From contig JNDT01001266.1 of NCBI GenBank assembly GCA_000697055.1, forward strand, positions 1 through 64,000: a DNA stretch of 64,000 nucleotides. The letters run 5' to 3'. Below are positions 46,591 through 57,106 of the stretch, one piece after another. The translations under genes and the position numbers were made by a program. The first letter of the stretch is position 1. Each line of letters begins with the position of its first letter. This DNA comes from Saksenaea vasiformis B4078. Taxonomy: Eukaryota; Mucoromycota; Mucoromycetes; Mucorales; Saksenaeaceae. A model generated the notes under the pieces. That model had not been told where the DNA came from. It saw only the letters and a list, made by a program, of their open reading frames with translations, and did not search any database.

Positions 46591-47786
46591 CACTTCAAAG
46601 GACTTAAACTGATAACTGTGAACTCATGAAAATAACATTACCAATTTAGTCAACGCCGATTCTTGATGAAGTAGTAATTGGATAATACACTACGATAAAC
46701 CTTAATTATTACTTGTCGTAGCGATGGCAGTTGATGCACCTGCTGTATGACCATATGGAGTAATACGAGATAACGAACGGTCTAAACTTTTTTCTGGGGA
46801 CGATGCTCGTGTAAATGTCACGGCATGATAATCTTTTTCAGTTTTAATCTGCTGCAGGAAATCCCCTCAGAGGTCTCCTTCATCGTTTACGGCGCAAAAA
46901 GGATGCCCTAGTATTGCGGATCTAGGCTTGATGGTCTGATCTCGTCGCTGTTTTCTATTGAAACGCATATTCGATCTATAGTTCAATCATCTGTTCTCAC
47001 CGTATTCCTCCTAATATCTACTTTTCCCAAGTTCTAACTTTAGGTTATGCAGTGCTTGATCAAATAGCTATACAACAGTGAATCTTGGATGTTAAAGCCG
47101 TTGAAAGCTTTGTAAAGTTTCTTCCGAACGTCAGCCATGATAGCGGATCGGTCTTCTCGATGCATTCTAGAAGAAATCTGCAGTGAGCGATCAGTCAACA
47201 GATCGCAGTATTGAGCATAGTGCATCACTTGCACACTGGGTAAATCATTTTTCTTCGTATTGTTATACGTTTTAGTATAACATTAAGCAGGTCGGATCTT
47301 TGTGCTCTAGTCAACTGTGCTTCTTTTACTGTTCTGCTTTCTTTTGTAACTAAATCAAACATTTTTTCTATTTTCTACGATGTATATCTCCGACATGGCG
47401 TTTTATTATTCTCTCTTATATGTGCAAATGCGGGATCTCTGCGAAATGAAAGATATCAGGTGGTGATCTCCTCACTTTGCTCCAAGGGGTTCGCATCCAT
47501 TCATGTACACATATAGATCGCCGCAGGCATATCTGTTTGCTGTGTGGTAACGTCGATTATTTATCGTTTTTAGTGCGAAAACGAGAAGGTAATCTGGAAA
47601 GAGCCACTCAAATCATGCTTTTCAAGCGGCGCAAAGTCACATGCAGAAGCCGTAGCACTCAACCATTAATTACATCTTTGACGCTCGTTTTTTCTTCATC
47701 CTACTCAGTCCCTTCATTTCAATCCGTCCTGTTTCCTTCCTTTCTATCTGGAATTTGCTAAATATAGATACTTTACAGACGACACT
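46591..47786. other. No supported gene; upstream region of the Tea4-like gene
   Basis: A 64-codon minus-strand frame (47234-47040) is unrecognised. Bases after 47,690 are T/C-rich and suit a leader for the gene at 47787. Confidence 0.4.
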
Positions 47787-50700
47787 ATGGCAAAAAATGC
47801 TATCGACAGGAACAAAACGCAGCATCAATCCTTATACGATGACGAGATGGATGACTACCATAGATACCACGCTGGCGAAGAAGATGGTTACGATGACGAG
47901 GATGACATTGCAGATGACGATTCAGCGTCTGTCCTTAGTATTCCCGATCCAAACATAAACTTCGACCTCGTAAGTGCCTCGTACCTTGAAAAAGGCAGTA
48001 GGACAGCAGATGTTCATGAAGAATTTATTAGGTTTATGCACTCCATACCTTTGCAGCCACTGTGGAAGGTCAAGCTTCCGTCGTCAAAGGAGATGCCTTG
48101 ACCTTACTCGACGATAGTAACTCGTACTGGTGGCTTGTTAAGGTGTTAAAGACGTCCGAAATTGGTTATATCCCAGCTGAAAACATCGAGGTAAAAAGCA
48201 ATAAGCTATAGCGACTTCATTCGAACCGTATCCCGGATCATTAGACACCGTATGAACGATTAGCACGGCTCAATTCGCATCGCAACATTGAAGTAAGTGT
48301 TGGGTCATCCGAAAACGGTAACTGAACCTTCTAAAGCTTACTCGCCGAGATATCCAAGATGCATTTCCTGCACCACCATCCAATAAGGCCTCGAGTACAA
48401 AGAAAGTGACACTGGCGAAAGGGGTAAAATTCCAAGCGCAAGTGATCATAGGTCTAAGTGATGACGAAGACTTTGAGGAAGAATATGAAGAATGGCACGA
48501 AAATATGCTCTCTTCTGAAACCGATTCAGGGGAAGAGAGCTCATACGATGAAGATTACGGATACATGGATGAAAGACAAACGTACTCTATGGACGCTTAT
48601 AATGATGGTGTATCTGAAGCAGACACGTATAAACCTGGTTACCAACAGCAGAAGCAGGCTTTTTACCAGCAACCACAACACGCACAACAAGTGCAACGAC
48701 AACAGGCGCAGAAACAGGAAGAATCGGCAGAAAAATCGCAGGAAAAGCCTCAAGAAATCCAACAAACCTTCTCTACATCGCAATCTCAGTCCCAGCCTCA
48801 GCCTAAGGTCCTGCCTTCAGCGCAACCGCAACCGCAACCGCAACCGCAACCGCAATCACAGCCACAACCGCAACCACATCCGCAACCCTATGTACAACCA
48901 ACTGCAGAGGTAGATCCCGAAAGACGCCCTAGTGAAAGTTCGCTGGACAGCAAGCATTCACGAAATGCTCCACTCCGCGATGCTTTGGATTTCGAACAGT
49001 CGGAAACGATCAAAATTTCACTTACGCCTTCGATTGCACGAGATTCGGAAGATAGCACATACCAGGAACATGAAGCTATGAAGCTGAAGAAGCAGTCGAA
49101 ACTGGAGAAATTGCTTAGCAATGAAGACAATAATCAGCGACGTAACGGAAAAGAGAAAAAAGAAAAATCAGGAATCCGTAAATTCTTCTCGCGTAACAAG
49201 GATAGCAAGGACAAAAAGAAGAAAGGCAGCGACAAAGACAGTATTTCTGAGACCGCCTCCTTCAGTTCACAATCAACTGGCCAATCCGAAAGAGATCGCG
49301 CGAATAGTATTGACTCATTACAACGAGAGGAATCACAGCCTGCTATGCTCAAAATCTTTGCGGGTAATATCCGATTCGGCGCAGAATTCAAGATTGCACA
49401 TGCCTACGACCACACAACAGCTTCAGAACTGGTTCAGCAAGCGACAGAATCCTTTGCTATTGAAGGCTATCGTGCAACTGCAGATGAACATCTCGAGTAC
49501 TACCTAACAGTCAAAGGCATCGATGGCGATGTGTACACACTTGTACCCTCGGATAAACCACTTGCTATTTATCATTCGTTGACCGCTCATCTGAATACGC
49601 CAATGCCATCGCTGAAGAAGGCTCGTCGCATTTCACAACTTATGTCGACAACGGAAACAGCTCATATGGGAGGACCCAAAAGTGATGTGGGCGATATTGG
49701 CGAAGTTCGTTTCTATTTGCATACAAAGGCGCGACGTGTTGATGAAAAGGAAGGTCAAGTATACATCAAGGCATCTTTGTTTGCTACCGAAGTCGATGGT
49801 CCAACTAGTATTTTGAAACATGATCAGTCTCGCGTTGATAAGTTGGTCACTGTTGCCCCGAATGCCCTTGTGAGCGATATCACAGCACTTCTACTTGAGA
49901 AATTCCACGTCCTGAATGGAATCGTCGATGGTGTCGACGTGGATGAAAAGATCAAGTCGTTACGTCTGCAAGGTTCTGAAATTGATGCAGTAAAATACCG
50001 ACTGACTGTCAGTCGCCAAGGACAAGGTACGTAAAGCCGTAGGGTAAGGCCCTTGTCGCTCAATTTCTTTTTCTAGAGTTTTTGCTTGCACCTACCGCCA
50101 CAATCAGTAGTGCCTTTGGTGACGATCAGCCACCAGTCCATTACCGTCGCAGCAGTAATCCTGACAGATCATCCGTTACGTCAACGTCATCTACCATTGG
50201 TACCCCACGTCCGGAAGAGACTTATTTCATTCTGCGTCGATCACACCAGCCTGAACATGGTCACAGCAATACCAATGGTCGTCCTGGTAAGGATAAGAAG
50301 GGGCCGGTCAGTAGGTCGCTCATTGTTGTTTCTTGATAGCACGACCGCATCGACCGACTCGTCAAAATACGCCGATGCCTAGACGCGAAGCGCCCCCAAG
50401 AGGAAGCCCTCAACAACCCATACCACGTGTTCATCCTTTAGAGTCAACACCTCGTGAGATGACGAGTAGCCCTGTCGATACGATGATACTGGATCCTACA
50501 GTGTCACAACCTCTGACGGATGAACCGGAGGAAGACTCCGATGTCCTGCTGAAATTGGACAAGGCACTCGATCACTTAGCAAGTACGCGCAACAGCAATG
50601 AGCCGCTCACAGAGGCCATTACGAGTCAGATCACTGCACGCCAGTCACCGGATCCGTACGATGTGGCTACGGAAAGAAAGAGCCGCAGTGGCGCAATGGT

Positions 50701-50967
50701 CGAATCGATGCTTTTCTGTGATGATTTTGGTATGGAGGAATTGATGGTGATGATTCGAGGCGCTGCGCGTCTAGAAAACGATGATTCCACCAAATCGAAG
50801 CAGACAGCAGTTAGAAGTGAAATCAGCGATCTCTTTAAAGACAGCCAAATGCGTCTAGACCAAGTAGAAAAGGTAATCTCTCGTATGGACAATCTATCTA
50901 TTTAATCTCATACGATCAATAGGAACTCGATCGACTCATGGCAGATGCCATGCGTGTGTATTTCTAA
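47787..50967 (+). CDS. Tea4/Bud14-like SH3 polarity protein with a C-terminal RA/ubiquitin-like region
   Basis: Seven exons (47787-47969, 48032-48190, 48245-48292, 48337-50026, 50077-50286, 50340-50872, 50923-50967) encode 955 residues. After an acidic N-terminus comes an SH3 domain (about 62-125): VYALHTFAATVEGQASVVKG, DDSNSYWWLVKV and GYIPAENIETPYERLARLN, as in Tea4/Bud14. KGVKF at 158-162 fits the PP1-binding RVxF consensus expected in this family. A Gln/Pro dipeptide repeat (about 48,826-48,888) and a basic linker follow. Residues about 465-695 look like a Ras-association or ubiquitin-like fold (LKIFAGNIRFGAEFKIAH onward), and a conserved C-terminal helix ends DRLMADAMRVYF. Tea4 links microtubule ends to formins and PP1 for polarised growth. 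Intron 5 uses the GTAAGG donor at 50287, the only one that keeps frame. Confidence 0.82.
48826..48888. repeat. CAACCG hexanucleotide repeat inside the Tea4-like gene
   Basis: About ten imperfect units encode a Gln-Pro repeat between the SH3 region and the basic linker. Confidence 0.7.
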
Positions 50968-51101
50968 TGACTATAGACTATCATTCTTTTGTTTCGTATA
51001 CCCCTCCCCAAATAAAGCCGAAGAAGAAAAAAAAATGTGATTTTTTTATACTCATTAACATCCAGTGGTACAGAAATAAAATAGATGGTTGTACCGTGAA
51101 T

Positions 51102-51971
51102 CTATGGCGTATGGCTGGATATGAGCAGAAAGGTGGTGATGAAAATCCAGAAAAATAAGAGTGGATGAATAGAAGAAATATGGGACGCTGCATCTTGAAA
51201 AGTACCGATCTGTCCTAATTGTTCCAGATCACTTCCAAACGGGAAATTCACCGTAGCAACGGAGGGTTGTGGGGGACGCTGTTGAACTATGGGTGGTGGT
51301 TGATTATTGAGGGGCGGATAGATGACAGGCACGGTTGCTGGCTGTTGCGGTTTTATGGGCGATGTCGTGGCAGCATGTTCCATGGTAGTTGAAGATGTGA
51401 CCGCTGGAAGATTGGACGATGTCTCGATAGGCATTGTGGCAAGGGGTGACGTTGTGACAACTTCGGATCGATCGGGTGATTCTTGTAGCGTATCTAAGGG
51501 AACGTTGAATCAGTGTTATTCATCAAGATTTGAGGTACCGCCATTCTCTGTCTCAGTAGGTGGATGATGATCATGTGTCATTTTTGGGGGTATGGCTTGC
51601 TTATCACCACGGTGTTCTCTTACTGGATCGGGAGGAGGTGGTGGTCCTCTATTTTTTCCCGATTTACTATCATGACCGGATGACCGAAAAGGTGGGGGAT
51701 CATAGCAGGCTGGATCAAGAGGGAAGCCCTCCTGCCAGAGACATGGATCCCAAGGTGGCAGAAACGGATCCATTCCTGAACCAAGAGGAAAGCGTTCTCT
51801 GTCATCCCACAAGACGTCAATGAATGGAATCTCTTCCTTGTGATTGGAGGGGGGTCGATTGTCTTGCTTATTATGTGCGTGTTGACGCGAGGCATCCGTA
51901 TCTTCCCGCCATTGGAACTGGAGGGTAGGATCGGGGTCTTCCCTTGTTGGGGGCCAACGTGGTTTTGACAT
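51102..51971 (-). CDS. Hypothetical proline-rich protein with hydrophobic C-terminal segment
   Basis: Two exons, 51971-51539 and 51493-51102, with a 45-base intron, encode 274 residues. The first half is rich in Pro, Asp and His (MSKPRWPPTREDPDPTLQFQ; a DPFLPPWDPC stretch); the second half is Ser/Thr/Pro-rich. The last 25 residues hold a hydrophobic run, HPLLFFWIFITTFLLISS, ending six residues or so from the stop, the arrangement of a tail-anchored membrane protein. No signal peptide is visible. I know no family for it. The start follows a T-rich leader; an alternative non-ATG extension upstream is unlikely. It is convergent with the Tea4-like gene, 134 bases apart. Confidence 0.6.
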
Positions 51972-52904
51972 TTGAACGGAAAAAAAAAGAAGGTTGCATT
52001 GGATTCCCGTCATCTTACTGGTTTTATAACCTCCTTTTGATTTAATTCACTCGCTCTGTCTTCATTCCTCAGAATTGGTTTCCTTTCGAATTTTTTATCG
52101 ACTGTTGAAATACAGCTGCTTAAAAAGTGACACAAAATTAAATGGTTACGTCTTCTGTTAAAGGATTTTCCACTTATGCACGGATCGGTTTTACATGTGA
52201 TTCAAAAAGAAAGAAACACGCGACTCTCTGATTCGCTGCAAACAGTACCATTGTCTCTGTCTCTCGGAAAAAAAAAATGGGATTGTGTTGTTCCGAGTAT
52301 TGCTCTAAGAGAAGGTAGTCGTGAACTACCCCTACACGTACCCACCAGGTTTAGGATGTAGCAGAGAAAGTTGAGCTTGGACAAATCTGGTGCTTATGAC
52401 TAAGAGCCTATGACGTAAATGTCCTAGTGAGTCGGGGATATCGGAGTCCGGCAAACTACCGGTTAAGGTACTTTATAGAGTCATCCTTGTCGATCTCGGT
52501 TTGGAAGGCCATGTGAAAATGGTGCAACCTTCCAGACCATCCTGTATCGTGTTGGAAGTTCAGATCATGATCAATTCAAGTAGTTGAACTGTAGATAGGG
52601 TTCTGAGAATGATACGCCGCGCCTACGAAGTTGGGTCAGTACTAAGAAAATCAGATCAGCTACGGATTTGGACTGAAGCATGAAATGAGTGAAAGGCGAA
52701 AAAATTTACAAAAGAGTTTAGACTCAAAAGATATGTCCAAAAAGCATTGACTGATACGACACGTGTACGATTGCAGGAAAACCTTTTTATTTTGTACTCG
52801 CATGCGACGACAGTATAAATAATGAACGTCTGTTTTCACAGAAAATTCGTTCACTTGTAAAGCTATAACCAGAAAACCATCTCACACATCTCACTATTAC
52901 GACA
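51972..52904. other. Intergenic between divergent genes
   Basis: No supported gene. It should contain the promoters of the proline-rich protein (left) and of the Kre9-like protein (right). Confidence 0.45.
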
Positions 52905-53668
52905 ATGCATTTTACTCTATTCCTTGCTCTTCTGTTTGTCTGCCAGAGCGTTGTTCGATCTGCTCCCCTAGCGCAAGATCTCACGATCGAATCCCCGGCC
53001 CAGGACGCGACACTCGTCCCTGGTCAAAGGTAAACAGTGCGACATCCTTTTTGCAACTCGTTTTAATGTTTGTCATATAATAGTTCCGTGATTGGTATGT
53101 TGAACGTGAAGGAATCCAAAACATGCTAACGAATACAATGGGTAGCCTGGACTAGCTCGGATAATTCACCCATTACGATTGATCTTGTTTCTGAAGACAA
53201 TAATAATACACAGGTTGCTATTGCACAACAAATCAGTGGCAGTCTGAAATCTTACCTTTGGAAGGTAAGCAAAAGAAAAAATAAGTAGAGAGAGTGAGAG
53301 CATTGATTTACATGAAACCTTATTAGGTCCCTTATGATCTCGCCAACACAACCAACCCATGGAAAATTGCTATCACCCATCATGATAAAGTGTATGTACA
53401 CAGAAATCTTATTTTTCTTCTTCTTCGTAAAACTCACCTGGTGCTATGTAGCTCGTACTCCGGTTCCTTTTTTATTTCCACTGTCATACCTCTTCATGTG
53501 GAACCTACTGCAACCGTGCTGCAGGCGATGGCTGGTACAACAGCCGCCGCCAGCATCAGTATTGTATCACCACATGGTCCAAACGTTGATAATGCAGGCT
53601 CGTCAGTTTCGGCCATGACGACGTCGTCCCTTGCAGTGGTGGCAGTTCTCGCTTATTTCCTCTTCTAG
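52905..53668 (+). CDS. Kre9/Knh1-like secreted GPI-anchored wall protein
   Basis: Five exons (52905-53029, 53084-53094, 53146-53264, 53327-53391, 53452-53668) encode 178 residues. The N-terminus is a signal peptide (MHFTLFLALLFVCQSVVRS). A Kre9/Knh1-type beta-sandwich follows: LTIESPAQDATLVPGQ, then SSVIAWTSSDN, SYLWKVPYDLANTT and SYSGSFFISTV. The C-terminus is Ser/Ala-rich and ends in a hydrophobic run, SSLAVVAVLAYFLF, a GPI-attachment signal. Family members are secreted serine/threonine-rich proteins linked to beta-1,6-glucan or wall assembly; many Mucoromycota carry several. Exon 2 is only 11 bases and supplies Ser-Val-Ile and the shared codons on each side. Intron 2 has a GCTAAC branch-like site. 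Confidence 0.85.
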
Positions 53669-53849
53669 ATCCAACTCCTTCCCCCTTTTACTCATCATTT
53701 ATCGATAATAATCCAACATAGAACATAACTCAACACACCCAATGTACCATTTGCTTAGAATAAATAATTCATTCCTGTCCTTTTTGTATAACCTGACCAC
53801 AGACACAGCCATTGACACTATTTTTTTTCTTTCTTTCTTTTTATTATTA

Positions 53850-56319
53850 TTATTTCTTTGTTAAGACCGATGTCGACATGGGCGGAGCAAAAGAGATCGG
53901 ATGGAGTGGCCATTCTGCTCGGGACCGCTGTTGTTGCTGTTGCTGTCGTTGTTGTTGCTCTTGCTGGCCTCCATTTGCCCAGACTTCGGGGTTAAACATG
54001 GGATCATCCATGATGGGCGTGTAGATAAAGTCGGCGAAGCGGAAGAGGTCATTCATAGAAATATCGGAAGGCGTTGTTCCATCGAGATGTGAGTTAAGAG
54101 ATGCTGGGTTTGGCGACAGGATAGGCCCTTTAAGCCAATCAAAATTGGTATCCATAGTGGATTGTTGTTGTTGCTGTTGTAGGGACATCATTAATTGTTG
54201 TGATGAGGGAGTGAATTCCAGTCCGTTTGTCATGGGTGAAGCAGGAGGAAGTTCTTCTTCGTCTGCTATGACTTCCTCTCCATCGACACCGCCTTGGTTT
54301 TTACCTTCTTGTGTCTGACGTCTGATACGTTGAATGAGTGCTCGGACGTATTTGTGATGTCTGACAGGGGATCGTTGGAGGACAGAAGCAATCCGCCACA
54401 TTTGGCGTTTGGCACGGTCGCAGACGTCTGGTTTCTGGCTTCGCAACTGGTTGCCGTAGATGACACAGGCCATGACCAAAGTATCCAGGGTGAAGTGGCA
54501 CCATGGCTGTTGTAGTTGTGCCCAGCACTCTAACATTTCAGTCATTGCGTCTGCTGCTTCAAGACAGATCCGGAGCGACAGAAGGGCAATGGCCGAGGCA
54601 TGTTCGTCCGGGTGAGGTAGAAAAATGGAATAGAGCTGACAGGTTTGGAAATGATACTCGAAGTTCAGTTTCAGACATGCCTGTTCACGAAAGGATGTGC
54701 TACGCCATTCCTGCTGGGGGCGATAATGAAAGTAGGAGGGCAGACCGGCATACCAATCCTTTAATTTCTTTTCCAACGCGGAAACGGAGGAAAGAAGAGG
54801 ATCCTGGACGGAGATGCTTGCTTGGATACGACGATAGATTTGGTTGATTTTGTGTCGATGGACAGTGAATTCTGCGCGGTAACGCTGTTCTTCCATTTCA
54901 TGATCCATCACGCGCGGAGGTTCGGTCGTAATGGCTATGCCTGCAGGAAACATCATTGGTTTATCCGAGTGCGCTGAACATAGGGTTTCCAAAAACTCGG
55001 CGGCGGCAAACAAGCGGCGGCGTTTTTCCCGCTCGATTGGCGAGCGATGGCTGTCTCCTTCATCTGTCTTATGCAAACCTAGATCGATGCACATGCGGAT
55101 GGCTAACCCTAAGAACATGTAGGCTTCAGACTCGGCCTGACGACGGCTCGGGCCTGTTTTGCCGATACTGTAGATATACATCAACAACAAGGCATGCGCG
55201 GTATCGGTACTTGGCACCAGGAATTGGTCTTTTAGCAATGTTTTAGCAGTTGCAAAATAATGTTCACCCACCCGGTTGGGGTCCTGGCCAGCGTACATGC
55301 CGTGGTAAATGGCGGCGTGCCTTGCAGACCAAGACAAAATGGCATTGAGCAGAAGGGGACAGGTTGTTCTGTCTTTACATTGCTGGATAAACTGGTCCAG
55401 ATCAGGCAGGGGGAAGCATAGAAAACACTGTGCATAATGATCCAGTAACCGATGGTGTTCGTCGATTTCCTGGCAACCTGAAGCCACCACCGTATTGGAT
55501 GGTGGTGGCTGGGCTGAGGACTCCCATGCGCTGTACAGTGGAAACATGACATCCTTAGATTTGTACAACGGATTGTGCTTTACCATGACGGCATTTTCAG
55601 GGGAAGAGGTATGATCATGATCAGGTTTTATTTCTTTCGCGTCGGGAGATTCCGGCGATCGTTCCTTTTCCTCTTCCTCCTTGGCCAACTGTGATACACC
55701 TGTAAGAAGAATATCATACAAATCTTTCAAGGAAACGATATTGGTATCAATGCGTAAGCCTTTCGGAGTAAGCGATAATTTCCAATTGGTCTTGAGACCG
55801 GGAAATAGAACGTTCGCGGTATATGGTGATTCTTCTTCTTCTCGCTTTTTCATTTCATCGACCATGAGCTGAGTATGACTTTGTACGGTCATCATCGTCG
55901 CCTCAATTGTTTGTATCCTTTTTTGTAAGTTATCGATCGTTTGATTGAGTTGGACAAGATTAAAGAGGTCAATTTGTGTCGATGAACCAGTATAAGAACA
56001 AGGTGCTACATAACATAACAACAAAATGCTGTTATATTATTACAGTGGTACGAAAGTTTTCTACCTTGTGCATGTTCGCAACGACGACATATAGGATGAG
56101 AGAAATCGCATTTGACTTGCAGACATTCACAATCGAGGTTCTTTATTTTTTGTTTTTCTCTTTGTTTTTCTTTTTGTTCTTTTTACCTTTTTTTGTCCTA
56201 TTTAATGGAATAGTTGAGTAACAAAGTTACCTTATTGAATGACCTGCTTACCTACAACGTTCACAAGCTAATGTCATTCGAATTCGTTTTGGTGCAGAAT
56301 GTGGATCATGTTCATTCAT
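53850..56319 (-). CDS. Zn2Cys6 transcription factor with fungal_trans domain
   Basis: Four exons from the start: 56319-56252, 56197-56187 (11 bases), 56115-56065, 56005-53850; 761 residues. After splicing, residues 19-46 form the binuclear cluster C-x2-C-x6-C-x6-C-x2-C-x6-C (ACERCRTKKVKC then DFSHPICRRCEHAQAPC). A coiled-coil linker (NLVQLNQTIDNLQKRIQTIE) follows, then the fungal-specific factor domain, with LLMYIYSIGKTGPSRRQAES and AYMFLGLAIRMCIDLGLHK as typical middle-homology blocks. The tail has polyglutamine runs. Such proteins bind CGG half-sites; the target genes are unknown. The 11-base exon encodes Thr-Lys-Lys plus parts of Arg and Val inside the cluster and is essential for it. Confidence 0.87.
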
Positions 56320-57106
56320 TGCTTTAAGTTATAAGGAAGAGAGGTAGAAAGGGAGGGATAAAGGAAATCTTAAATAGTTTATCAATTGATGCACATTATA
56401 TATATATACACACACGCACACTAAATGATCTTACCAACAGAAATAATTACACACTTTCTATTTAACAAATCTTAAGTTACATGTATGAAAATAACATTGT
56501 TACAGTTCTTTTATATTTCTTTTTTATCTGTCAAAACAGAAATTGAAAGAATATCCTTTATTTTCACATTTGTGTATTCATTAGGCCAGTTTAGAATGAA
56601 TAGTGTTTCTAACTATACGTTGATCGGAGTTCATGGTATCCCGGTGATTAACCAGTACAATTCTCAATTGGTCGCCTTTCGTTCGACTTGTAGAAAAACC
56701 AGCGTATACTCGGATTGAGACATAATCCGTTTTCTCTTAAACAACCCTACCACAACGTTGGTTTAAATTGTTATCATTCTTTCTTTCACCTAAATGTATC
56801 ATACTGATCATTTACCTCCAGTCGCGGACTTTCGGGAATCTGTCAATTGATCATTCGATAGCTTCCTTTTCTCTTTCTTTTTCTTTTTTTATACATTACA
56901 TCCATTTATGCTTAGAAACATAACCCATTCATGCCATCCCTAACTTTTATACACTATTACTTTTTGAAAAAGGAAAAGAAAAGAAAAAGATGTCGATCAT
57001 GGGATCAAACAAACAAATAGATCACTCACGCACACGCACACGCACACTCTCTCTCTTGAAACTATGTAACGCATTTTACTTTTTTTTTTATGTACACAAT
57101 TTGCTC
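56320..57106. other. Intergenic, no supported gene
   Basis: Upstream of the Zn2Cys6 gene and downstream of the WD40 gene. Holds a TA/CA repeat at about 56,396-56,420 and an ACGC/CT repeat at about 57,028-57,058. Confidence 0.45.
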
